Translations under genes and position numbers: made by a program | From: Aestuariibius insulae | GTDB lineage: Bacteria; Pseudomonadota; Alphaproteobacteria; Rhodobacterales; Rhodobacteraceae | Assembly (NCBI RefSeq): GCF_040783535.2 | Contig: NZ_JBFONW020000002.1 | Span: forward strand, 496,001 to 560,000 | Direction: 5' to 3' | Length of the DNA stretch: 64,000 bases | Shown: positions 25,472-33,222 of the stretch, one piece after another | How the letters are laid out: every line of letters begins with the position of its first letter | Numbering within the stretch: the stretch's first letter is position 1 | Notes under the pieces: generated by a model | Database searches by the model: none | The model's input: only the letters and a program-made list of their open reading frames with translations | Told to the model about the DNA's origin: nothing

Positions 25472-26281
25472 ATGATCACGCTGCGCGAGATGGCCGTTCA
25501 GGTCCTCACCATGGCCGACGGGCGCGCAAAGACCGCTCTGTCCCTGAGCCATGGTGCGGCTTGGCAAACTGCGCGGGAGGCGGAGACGGAGGTCGCGCTT
25601 GGCCGGGCAGACCCGCCTCTGCGTCCTGCGCGGCCCGAGGCGCCGGAGCTTCTCGATCCCCGCGACGTACCGCGCCGCAAACCCGGAACGCCCGAGGGGC
25701 GGATCGCCATCCTGCACGCGATCGCGCATATCGAGCTGAACGCCCTCGATCTGCACTGGGACCTGATCGCGCGGTTCCCCGACATGTCGATGCCCATCGG
25801 CTTTTTCGACGACTGGGTCCGCGCCGCTTGCGAGGAAGCCAAGCATTTCAACCTGATCTGCGACCGGCTCGAGGCGCTCGGCAGCCATTATGGCGCCTTG
25901 CCCGCCCATGCCGGGATGTGGCGTGCCGCCGAGGATACCGTGGAGGATATCATGGCGCGGCTCGCCGTCGTGCCGATGGTGCTGGAGGCGCGCGGCCTCG
26001 ATGTGACGCCCGGCATGATCGAGATTTTCCGCCGCGCCAAAGATCATGACACAATTAAGGCACTCGAGGTGATTTACGCTGAGGAAGTTCACCATGTGGC
26101 CTACGGATCGAAGTGGTTTCACTTCCTCTGCGGACGCCACGACCTTGAGCCTAAGGGCACCTTTCACGCTCTTGTCCGCCGCTACTTTCCCGGCGGCACA
26201 AAGGCCCCGTTTAATGAGGAAAAACGCGCCGAAGCCGGTTTGCCGCCCGACTTCTACTGGCCACTGTCCGACCGCGCCTGA
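25472..26281 (+). CDS. DUF455 ferritin-like protein
   Basis: 269 residues starting MITLREMAVQVLTMADGRAK. It shows ferritin-like metal ligands in AHIELNALDLHWDL (Glu and His), ACEEAKHFNLICDRL (ExxH type), VLEARGLDVTPGM and VIYAEEVHHVAYGSKWF (ExxH). This is the DUF455 pattern, a predicted di-iron four-helix protein of unknown reaction. The start at 25472 directly follows the repeat tail; longer frames read back through repeat sequence. Confidence 0.85.
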   Translation: MITLREMAVQVLTMADGRAKTALSLSHGAAWQTAREAETEVALGRADPPLRPARPEAPELLDPRDVPRRKPGTPEGRIAILHAIAHIELNALDLHWDLIARFPDMSMPIGFFDDWVRAACEEAKHFNLICDRLEALGSHYGALPAHAGMWRAAEDTVEDIMARLAVVPMVLEARGLDVTPGMIEIFRRAKDHDTIKALEVIYAEEVHHVAYGSKWFHFLCGRHDLEPKGTFHALVRRYFPGGTKAPFNEEKRAEAGLPPDFYWPLSDRA

Positions 26282-26330
26282 CACCCGGGCCCGTCAATCA
26301 TCGGCAGATTGTTGCTGACATGAATCGCAT

Positions 26331-26352
26331 TGTGGCAACCTGCCACAGTTTT
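26331..26352 (+). terminator. possible intrinsic terminator after the DUF455 gene
   Basis: TGTGGCA-ACC-TGCCACA (26331-26347), a perfect 7-bp stem with a 3-nt loop, followed by GTTTTT, 49 bp past the stop codon. The stem is short and the T-tract modest. Confidence 0.45.
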
Positions 26353-26486
26353 TGCGCAAATTTCTTGCAGATATGCCCCTCAGACGATATCCGATTGGCT
26401 AACGTATGTGGGCAAACGCATGCGAAAAAGACGATGGCCGGGAAAGGTCATGGATATTTGGGACAGGCAAATGCAAAGGGCGGCGC

Positions 26487-27797
26487 GTGCGCAGGAAACT
26501 GATCGACCGACTTAATCTTTCACTGGAAAAGATGCTGCCCGAACGGCGGCTGTTTCTCAGAACGGACACCGAAACCCGGTTCATCCGGCTCAAACCGTCC
26601 AGCCAGCTGCTGGCCATCTCGGGCAGCGCCTTCGTCGTTGGATGGTCGATCTTCGCGACTGCCGTCCTGCTGATGGACTCGATCGGGTCGGGCAACTTCC
26701 GCGCCCAGGCCGTCCGCGATCAGCGCGTGTACGAGGAGCGGCTCAACGCCATGTCCTCCGAGCGCGATGCCAGCGCCGAAGAAGCGGTCGCCGCGCAGGA
26801 CCGGTTTGACGATGCCCTCGCCCAGATCTCGCTTATGCAGTCCGAGCTTCTGCAATCCGAAGAGCGCCGCAAGGAGCTCGAGACCGGGATCGAGGTCATT
26901 CAGGCCACGCTTCGCCGCACCTCGCGCGAGCGCAATCAGGCCCGTATTCAAAGCCAGGAACTGATGGCCAATGCCGAAAACGGTACGCCCTCTGGCCCCG
27001 CCTCCACCGAAATGACCGGCACCGTCGATCTGCTGTCCTCTGCCTTGGCCAGCACCGCGGCAGAGCGGGATATGATCGCCGAAGATGCAGAATTTGCCAT
27101 CGAACGCGCCGCGGAGGTCGAGCTGGAGCTGGAACTTCTGCACGAGAAGAACGACCAGATCTTCCGCCAGCTCGAAGAGGCGATGCTCGTCTCGGTCGAG
27201 CCGCTCGACGAGATGTTCAAGGCCGCTGGCATGGACCCCGACAACCTTATCAATCAGGTGCGCCGCGGCTATTCCGGTCAGGGCGGGCCCCTGACGCCGG
27301 TCCAGTTCTCGACCAGCGGGTCGAGCTACGACGCCGATGCCGCCCGCGCCAACGGGATCCTCTCCAAGATGGACCGGATCAATCTCTACCGCATCGCCGC
27401 CGAACGCGCGCCTTTCGATACACCTGTCAAATCCGCTTTCCGCTTTACCAGCGGCTTCGGTCCGCGCTGGGGCCGGATGCACAACGGCACCGATTTTGCC
27501 GGTCCGCATGGCACACCGATCTATTCGACCGCCGACGGCGTCGTGATCTCGGCAGGCTGGGCCTCGGGCTATGGCCGGCTGGTCAAGATCCAGCACGAGT
27601 TCGGGATCGAGACGCGGTACGCGCATCTTAGCCGTATCCGGGTGCAGCCGGGACAAAGGGTCTCGCGCGGCGAACGGATCGGTGATATGGGGAACTCCGG
27701 AAGGTCGACCGGGACCCATTTGCACTACGAGGTTCGTGTCGGTGGCAGACCTGTAAACCCCATGATCTATATAAAAGCGGGACGAGATGTTTTCTAA
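26487..27797 (+). CDS. M23 (LytM-type) metallopeptidase with coiled coil
   Basis: About 436 residues from GTG 26487; the start is not certain because only a weak AAGGG precedes it and an ATG exists at 26406. An N-terminal membrane anchor (about 43-65, LLAISGSAFVVGWSIF) is followed by a long coiled coil (about 75-235), then the M23 domain with HNGTDFAGPHGTPIYSTADG and THLHYEV carrying the zinc histidines and aspartate. Such proteins cleave or regulate peptidoglycan crosslinks. The gene overlaps the bactofilin gene by 11 nt, a frequent pairing in which the cytoskeletal protein positions the enzyme. Confidence 0.85.
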   Translation: MRRKLIDRLNLSLEKMLPERRLFLRTDTETRFIRLKPSSQLLAISGSAFVVGWSIFATAVLLMDSIGSGNFRAQAVRDQRVYEERLNAMSSERDASAEEAVAAQDRFDDALAQISLMQSELLQSEERRKELETGIEVIQATLRRTSRERNQARIQSQELMANAENGTPSGPASTEMTGTVDLLSSALASTAAERDMIAEDAEFAIERAAEVELELELLHEKNDQIFRQLEEAMLVSVEPLDEMFKAAGMDPDNLINQVRRGYSGQGGPLTPVQFSTSGSSYDADAARANGILSKMDRINLYRIAAERAPFDTPVKSAFRFTSGFGPRWGRMHNGTDFAGPHGTPIYSTADGVVISAGWASGYGRLVKIQHEFGIETRYAHLSRIRVQPGQRVSRGERIGDMGNSGRSTGTHLHYEVRVGGRPVNPMIYIKAGRDVF

Positions 27798-28293
27798 AAG
27801 CAAGATCAACGAACCGGGCGCAAAGACCGGAGATCAACCGTCACAGCCAGCCAAGGGCGACGCCTCCAAGGCGCCTGCCTCCAGCGGCAGCAGCGCCCCG
27901 GCGCCTGATTACAAATCCTCGACGCCCAAGGCAAAACCGCCTGCATCGACCCTATCGGGCGATCTGCACATCAAGGGCAACATCAAGACCTCCGGCGATA
28001 TCCAGGTCGAAGGCCAGGTCGAAGGCGACATTCGCGCGCATCTTCTGACCGTCGGCGAAGGCGCCACCGTCAAAGGCGAAGTGATGGCCGACGACGTGGT
28101 CGTCAACGGCCGCATCGTCGGCCGCGTACGCGGTCTGAAGGTCCGCCTGACCGCCACCGCACGCGTCGAGGGTGACATCATCCACAAGACGATCGCCATC
28201 GAAAGCGGCGCTCATTTCGAGGGCTCGGTCCAGCGTCAGGACGACCCGCTTCAGGCCTCCGCGGCCAAGAAAGCCGAAGAACCCAAAGCCTGA
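27787..28293 (+). CDS. bactofilin (polymer-forming cytoskeletal protein)
   Basis: 168 residues. A flexible Pro/Ala/Ser-rich N-terminus (1-50) precedes the bactofilin beta-helix (about 55-150), seen as repeating GDLHIKGNIKTSGDIQVEGQ, GEGATVKGEVMADDVVVNGR and TARVEGDIIHKTIAIESGA. Bactofilins polymerise without nucleotide and recruit wall enzymes to fixed cell sites. Overlap with the M23 gene points to a functional pair. A strong terminator-like hairpin follows 24 bp downstream. Confidence 0.9.
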   Translation: MFSKSKINEPGAKTGDQPSQPAKGDASKAPASSGSSAPAPDYKSSTPKAKPPASTLSGDLHIKGNIKTSGDIQVEGQVEGDIRAHLLTVGEGATVKGEVMADDVVVNGRIVGRVRGLKVRLTATARVEGDIIHKTIAIESGAHFEGSVQRQDDPLQASAAKKAEEPKA

Positions 28294-28305
28294 CGGCCAA
28301 GGCAT

Positions 28306-28875
28306 ATGACAGACAGCAAACGGGTGCCGGATCTTCCTCCGGCGCCCGTTTTGCATTGCGGGATCCGCGTCGCGCCCTTGACCATGGACGATCACGCGGC
28401 CCTACTCGACTTCGAACAGCGCAACGCCGATTTCTTCGCCAAATGGGTTGGCCCCCGCCCCGATGGATACCTGACCGAGGCCGGGCTGACTAAGGCGATC
28501 ACAAGCCTGCTGGACGAGGCGGCCCGGGGTCAGGGCTGGTTCGGTCTCGTCCACGACGGACCGCGAATTGTCGGCCGGGTCAATCTGCCGATGACGCTCC
28601 CTCGCCTGCCCAAACTGGGCTACCGCATCTGCCGATCCCGCACCGGACGCGGCCTCGCCCGCCATGCCGCCCGGCAGGCCGTCGCCCTCGCCGAAACCGA
28701 GATGCAGATCGACACCGTCCTGGCCCGCGCGCTCCCCGGCAACGACGCCTCCCGCGCCGTTCTCCTCGCGCTCGGCTTCACGCCCCTCACTCGCGACATC
28801 GCAGACTTCCCGGCCGAAGGCCGCACCTGCTTCGAAGCCACGCCCGCTACCATTGCCCGAAGCGAGGCCCCATGA
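28306..28875 (+). CDS. GNAT acetyltransferase, RimJ/RimL-like
   Basis: 189 residues from ATG 28306. The fold starts around residue 20 (IRVAPLTMDDHAALLDFEQRNADFF) and the acetyl-CoA region is LGYRICRSRTGRGLARHAARQAV, whose loop RTGRGLA is a variant of R/QxxGxG/A. The last part, NDASRAVLLALGFTPLTRD, is typical of RimJ/RimL proteins. The first 15 codons also encode a terminator-like hairpin, so either translation starts later than assumed or the hairpin is an attenuator. It overlaps the MFS gene by 4 nt. Confidence 0.75.
   Translation: MTDSKRVPDLPPAPVLHCGIRVAPLTMDDHAALLDFEQRNADFFAKWVGPRPDGYLTEAGLTKAITSLLDEAARGQGWFGLVHDGPRIVGRVNLPMTLPRLPKLGYRICRSRTGRGLARHAARQAVALAETEMQIDTVLARALPGNDASRAVLLALGFTPLTRDIADFPAEGRTCFEATPATIARSEAP
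28318..28352 (+). terminator. terminator-like hairpin after bactofilin, inside the acetyltransferase 5' end
   Basis: Arms AAACGGGTGCCGG and CCGGCGCCCGTTT form a 13-bp stem with one G-T pair and an 8-nt loop, ending in TTTT. It lies 24 bp beyond the bactofilin stop and would terminate the M23-bactofilin transcript. Confidence 0.6.
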
Positions 28876-30335
28876 CCGACACCGCCGTGACGACCCCGCA
28901 CGATCCGTCCTTCTGCGATCCGCAGGCGCGTCCGTGGATCCTGACCGCGGCGATCCTTGCCTCCGCGCTAGGCTTCATTGACGGCTCGATTGTCTCCATC
29001 GCTCTGCCCGCCATGCGCGAGGATTTGGGCGCGACGCTGGCGCAGGCCACATGGATCTCGAACGGCTATATGCTGCCGCTCTCCGCGCTGATCCTCGTCG
29101 GCGGCGCGGCAGGCGACCGGTTCGGGCTGGTCCGCGTCTTCACCTCGGGCCTGATCGTCTTTCTGATTGCCTCGGTGATCTGCGCGCTCGCCCCCTCACC
29201 CGAGATTCTGATCGCGGGCCGCGCGCTAAAGGGGATCGGTGCGGCCTTCCTTGTCCCCGGATCGCTCGCGCTCATAGCCAAGGCCTACCCATCCAACGAA
29301 CGCGGCAAGGCTATCGGCTATTGGGCGGCCTCGTCGGCGCTGACCACCGCGCTCGGCCCGCTTCTGGGTGGCGCGCTCCTCTCGTTCGGCGGCGAGGCAG
29401 CCTGGCGCATCGTCTTCGCCATAAACCTGCCCTTCGGAGCCTTCCTGATCTGGGTCCTCATGACCAAGATCAACAAGGATCGCCCCAGCAGCTCCGACCG
29501 TCTCGACTGGCTTGGTGCGGCCTTCGCGAGCCTCGGCCTCGGCCTCGGCGCCTGGGCGCTTACCACTTTGCAAAGCGCGACCGGCCCCTCCCCCGCCCTT
29601 CTGGGCACCGGGGCCATCTTCGCCCTTATGCTCTTCATCCTGCAGGAACGCCGCGCCAAACATCCGATGATGCCGCTCGGCCTATTCTCCGACCGCCAAT
29701 TCTCAGCCGCGAACCTCGCCACCTTCTGCCTTTATTTCGCGCTCGGCGCGGTCCTCTTCTACCAGCCGATGACCGTCATCGCAGGCTGGGGCTACTCCGA
29801 ACTCGAAGCCTCCCTCGCCTTCGCCCCACTCTCGGTCTTCATCGGCCTTCTCTCTGGCTGGGTCGGCGCGCAAGCCGACAAACGCGGCCCCGGGCCGCTC
29901 ATCGCCACCGGCTCGGCCCTCGTCGCCATCGCTTTCGCGGGCCACGCCATCTCTGCCCCGTGGGAGGCGTTCTGGACCGTCACCCTCCCTCTCAACTGTC
30001 TCATGGGCTTCGGCATGGCGCTTGTCGTCGGCCCGCTCTCGACCGCCGTCATGGCCAGCGCGACCGATGAGACCACCGGCGCCACCTCGGGCATCAACAA
30101 CGCACTCAGCCGCATGGCTGGCCTCATCGCCGTTGCCGCGATGGGCGCGGTCGCGGCAGGTGTCTATGACGGCCCGGACAGCTTCGGCGCCACCAGCGAC
30201 GCACCGGGCCACGGGGCGGCCACCAACGCCGCTTTCGCCGCCATCGCCTGGATCACCGCCGCGCTCTCGGCCATTGCTGCCGCCGTCGCGTGGATCGGCA
30301 TCGCGCAGACCAGGCCCGCTCAGACCGGTACGTAA
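28872..30335 (+). CDS. MFS multidrug/solute exporter, DHA2 (14-helix) type
   Basis: 487 residues with about 14 hydrophobic segments. Family motifs are WISNGYMLPLSALILVGGAAGDRFGLVRVF (motif A region) and FLVPGSLALIAKAYPSNERGKAIGYWAA (motif C/B region). It is a probable proton-driven exporter in the inner membrane. Coupled by a 4-nt overlap to the acetyltransferase; such pairs sometimes modify and export the same compound, but nothing specific shows this. Its end overlaps the convergent DUF2189 gene by 16 nt. Confidence 0.85.
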   Translation: MTDTAVTTPHDPSFCDPQARPWILTAAILASALGFIDGSIVSIALPAMREDLGATLAQATWISNGYMLPLSALILVGGAAGDRFGLVRVFTSGLIVFLIASVICALAPSPEILIAGRALKGIGAAFLVPGSLALIAKAYPSNERGKAIGYWAASSALTTALGPLLGGALLSFGGEAAWRIVFAINLPFGAFLIWVLMTKINKDRPSSSDRLDWLGAAFASLGLGLGAWALTTLQSATGPSPALLGTGAIFALMLFILQERRAKHPMMPLGLFSDRQFSAANLATFCLYFALGAVLFYQPMTVIAGWGYSELEASLAFAPLSVFIGLLSGWVGAQADKRGPGPLIATGSALVAIAFAGHAISAPWEAFWTVTLPLNCLMGFGMALVVGPLSTAVMASATDETTGATSGINNALSRMAGLIAVAAMGAVAAGVYDGPDSFGATSDAPGHGAATNAAFAAIAWITAALSAIAAAVAWIGIAQTRPAQTGT

Positions 30336-31099
30336 AGCGCCCGCCGATAGACATGCCAGCTGGCATGACCCAGCACCGGTAGCACGATCATCAGTCCCAG
30401 AAACGCCGTCGCCAGCCCGACAAAGCTGAGGCTCGCAATGATCGCAGCCCAGACCAGCATGACCCAAAGGTTTTGCCGCACGCAGGACAGGCTCAGCAGC
30501 ATCGCGGTCACGAAATCCACCTCCCGGTCCAGAACCAGCGGCAAGCTCACCACCGTCAGAGCAAATAGCAGGAAGGCCAGCACTCCGCCGACGATCACCT
30601 CGATCGCGATCAGGGTCAGCCCCCGCGGCGTCAGGAATATCTCGACCGACGAGGTGATATTGGTCAGCGCCGACGGCCCCATCACCAGCGCAAAGATCAT
30701 ATGCGCCAGAAACGTCCAGAACAGAAAATAAATCACGATCAGCGCGCCCAGCCACGGGATCTGCCGCCCGCGCTCGGCCCAGACGACGCCCAGGATCCCC
30801 GGCCAGTCGAGCGCCTCCCGCGCCTCCAGCCTCCGGCTCACCTCGTAAAGCCCAACGGCAGCAAAGGGCGCAATCAGTGGAAACCCCAGCGACGTCGCCA
30901 AGATCCAGGCCACATGCCCCGCCCCCAGCCAGATCATCGCGAACCCGCCCAGCACGTAAACCGCGCTGAAAAAGAGCCCGTATTGCGGAGCCGCCCAGAA
31001 ATCGCGCAGGCCCTGACCCAGCGACGCCCAAAGCTCGTGCAGGGTGAGCCGTCCGATCTCGGGCAACCGGGCAGCGGGGGCAGAGGACGTGGCGGTCAT
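30320..31099 (-). CDS. DUF2189 integral membrane protein
   Basis: 259 residues, about six transmembrane helices, with the family features LTLHELWASLGQGLRDFWAAPQYGLFFSAVYVLGGF near the N-terminus, SLGFPLIAPFAAVGLYEVSRRLE and VVSLPLVLDREVDFVTAMLLSL. Function unknown. Two FNR-type sites lie upstream (31133-31146 and 31166-31179), suggesting oxygen-dependent expression. Confidence 0.8.
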   Translation of the reverse strand: MTATSSAPAARLPEIGRLTLHELWASLGQGLRDFWAAPQYGLFFSAVYVLGGFAMIWLGAGHVAWILATSLGFPLIAPFAAVGLYEVSRRLEAREALDWPGILGVVWAERGRQIPWLGALIVIYFLFWTFLAHMIFALVMGPSALTNITSSVEIFLTPRGLTLIAIEVIVGGVLAFLLFALTVVSLPLVLDREVDFVTAMLLSLSCVRQNLWVMLVWAAIIASLSFVGLATAFLGLMIVLPVLGHASWHVYRRALYVPV

Positions 31100-31132
31100 G
31101 CCTCATCCTCTTCAGGATAAGGCAGAGCAGCA

Positions 31133-31146
31133 ATGATCCAGATCAA
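31133..31146. promoter_or_regulatory. candidate FNR/FnrL box, start-proximal
   Basis: ATGATCCAGATCAA; on the coding strand of the DUF2189 gene it is TTGAT-CTGG-ATCAT, 9 of 10 conserved positions of TTGAT-N4-ATCAA. It lies 33 bp before the ATG. Confidence 0.5.
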
Positions 31147-31165
31147 GGCGCATCGCATCAGCCGT

Positions 31166-31179
31166 TTGATCGTTATCGA
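31166..31179. promoter_or_regulatory. candidate FNR/FnrL box, distal
   Basis: TTGAT-CGTT-ATCGA, again 9 of 10 conserved positions, centred 33 bp upstream of the first box. Two boxes three helical turns apart are unlikely by chance in GC-rich DNA. Confidence 0.45.
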
Positions 31180-31338
31180 TCTCTATCTAAACTGCTAAGC
31201 GTCTCGCCACTTATGAGAGGAAATCTCCAACCAACTTTGCTTGATGGCGGTTGCGCAGACTTAGCCGCCGTTCAATCACCGAGAAATTTTGTTCCAGAAA
31301 TCCATATTCACATGTCTCATTTGCATTGACGAAGCATC

Positions 31339-31848
31339 CTAGTCTAATTGCTCAAGAAGAAATTTTTGCATGTAGTCTGAGCGTTCATCTTCTAGTCCAG
31401 ATGCCGCCAAAAACTGTAAAAAGGCAAAGATTATGCGCAGATGTTTTTCTTCTAAAGGGTCAATTTGGCGTTTATTAAATGCCAGAAACTGCTCCTTTTC
31501 GCTTCCTTTAGCAATAGAAGGATCGAACAGAGTAAAAAATTCTAGGAGGTTATCAAAGTACGGCTCTTCCTTCAAAGAAAGTTCCATAAGAGCGCCAAGA
31601 AAATAGGGAACATGTTCTTTTGGCAAGAACGAAAATAAATATGTACACTTGTCAAAATCGGCCATCTCCAATTCAGACCAGCTTTTCCACCAGAACCGAT
31701 AAGTTTCTTCAATCGCTTCCGAGTAATTTGCTGAGCTAATGTCATGTGTCAGATCTTCCCAGCTTTTAGGACGACTAGGAGGTTTGTCTTGGCCAAATGC
31801 ATTCCTTATGTCGCGAAGGAGTTTTGATTTGCTCTTAGAGGGTTCCAT
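31339..31848 (-). CDS. orphan hypothetical protein (DUF6714-like), low GC
   Basis: 169 residues from MEPSKSKSKLLRDIRNAFGQ. Pattern features (an N-terminal IRNAF helix, SWEDLTHD, TYLFSFLPKEHVPYFLGALM and a closing LEEKHLRIIFAFLQFLA) recall DUF6714 proteins, which are uncharacterised. The frame stays open upstream to 31977 with a TTG and a CxxC motif (CDRCGNIW), so a longer protein is possible. GC content is far below the neighbours, as for the orphan at 19243-20157, suggesting acquisition. About 240 bp without genes separate it from the DUF2189 start. Confidence 0.55.
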   Translation of the reverse strand: MEPSKSKSKLLRDIRNAFGQDKPPSRPKSWEDLTHDISSANYSEAIEETYRFWWKSWSELEMADFDKCTYLFSFLPKEHVPYFLGALMELSLKEEPYFDNLLEFFTLFDPSIAKGSEKEQFLAFNKRQIDPLEEKHLRIIFAFLQFLAASGLEDERSDYMQKFLLEQLD

Positions 31849-32025
31849 CTTCCATATGCTTTCATCATCGAAGTTTCGCCACGAAATTTCTAACGTGACA
31901 GCCGAGACGATAGAAGAATAGCTTGTGGAGGAAGTAGATTCGGGCTCAAGCCAGATATTCCCACAGCGGTCACACAACGGGTCCTATAAAGAACGTGACA
32001 AGCGACCCAACCGCCACTCAACCCC

Positions 32026-33150
32026 CTACCCCTCAGCCGCCTCGGCCCGGGACTTCCCAGCCACATCCATCGCCAGCGTCGCGGCCATGAACTTGTCGAG
32101 ATCTCCGTCCAGAACGCCCTTGGTGTCCGACGTCTCGTGGTTCGTCCGCAGATCCTTCACCATCTGGTAGGGCTGCAGCACATAGGACCGGATCTGGTTG
32201 CCCCAGCCCGCATCGCCCTTGTTCTCATGCGCCTCGTTGATCGCCGCATTCCGGCGGTCCAGCTCTAGCTGATAGAGCCGCGATTTCAGCGCCTTCATCG
32301 CGATGTCCCGGTTCTGGTGCTGCGATTTCTCAGAACTCGTCACCACGATCCCGGTCGGAATATGCGTGATCCGAACGGCGGAATCCGTCGTGTTCACGTG
32401 CTGCCCGCCCGCCCCGGACGACCGGTAGGTGTCCAGCCGGATATCCGCCGGATTAACCTCGATCTCGATATTGTCGTCCACCACCGGATAGACCCAGACC
32501 GAACTGAAAGACGTGTGCCGCTTGGCCGCGCTATCGAACGGAGAGATCCGCACCAGCCGGTGTACCCCGCTTTCCGATTTCAGCCAGCCATAGGCATTGG
32601 GTCCTGAAATCTTGTAGGCCGCCGATTTGATCCCGGCCTCGTCGCCCGAGCTTTCCGATTGCAGCTCGACCTTGTAGCCATGCTTTTCGGCCCAGCGGAC
32701 ATACATCCGCGCCAGCATCGACGCCCAGTCGCAGCTTTCCGTGCCGCCCGCGCCCGCATTGATCTCAAGGAAGGTGTCGTTGCCATCCGCCTCCCCGTCG
32801 AGCAGCGCCTCCAGCTCCTTCTGCGCGGCCTTCTCGCGCAACGCCGCCAGCGCCTCCTCGGCCTCGGTGACGACGCCCGCATCGTCCTCCATCTCGCCCA
32901 GCTCGATCAGCTCGATATTGTCCGACAGATCCTGCGCGATGGACTGCTCCGTCTCGATCGCATCGACCAGCATCTGCCGGTCGCGCATCAGCTTCTGCGC
33001 CGCCGCCGGATCGTCCCAGAGCGTCGGATCCTCGGTGCGCGCGTTGAATTCCTCAAGCCGGTGCGCCGCCGTCTCATGATCCATCCGCTGGCGCAACAAC
33101 GTCAGGGATTTCTCGATATCGGCAATGATCGATTGTGTCTCGGCGCGCAT
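32026..33150 (-). CDS. prfB: peptide chain release factor 2
   Basis: 374 residues. RF2 recognises UGA and UAA stop codons and triggers peptide release. The SPF recognition tripeptide is in RISPFDSAAKRHTSF and the catalytic GGQ in SSGAGGQHVNTTDSAVR. The frame is continuous from MRAETQSIIADIEKSL, so the autoregulatory +1 frameshift of E. coli prfB is absent. It lies 72 bp downstream of mrcA on the same strand. Confidence 0.95.
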   Translation of the reverse strand: MRAETQSIIADIEKSLTLLRQRMDHETAAHRLEEFNARTEDPTLWDDPAAAQKLMRDRQMLVDAIETEQSIAQDLSDNIELIELGEMEDDAGVVTEAEEALAALREKAAQKELEALLDGEADGNDTFLEINAGAGGTESCDWASMLARMYVRWAEKHGYKVELQSESSGDEAGIKSAAYKISGPNAYGWLKSESGVHRLVRISPFDSAAKRHTSFSSVWVYPVVDDNIEIEVNPADIRLDTYRSSGAGGQHVNTTDSAVRITHIPTGIVVTSSEKSQHQNRDIAMKALKSRLYQLELDRRNAAINEAHENKGDAGWGNQIRSYVLQPYQMVKDLRTNHETSDTKGVLDGDLDKFMAATLAMDVAGKSRAEAAEG

Positions 33151-33222
33151 CTTGGCTGGTCCTCGGGAAGGGCTAGACCGGTGTGATAGACCGCCCCCGC
33201 GGAGCGGTCAAATCGCCTGCGG

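Noticed and set aside
32026..33150. Programmed frameshift in prfB
   Set aside because: The frame is continuous from the start codon; there is no in-frame early UGA.
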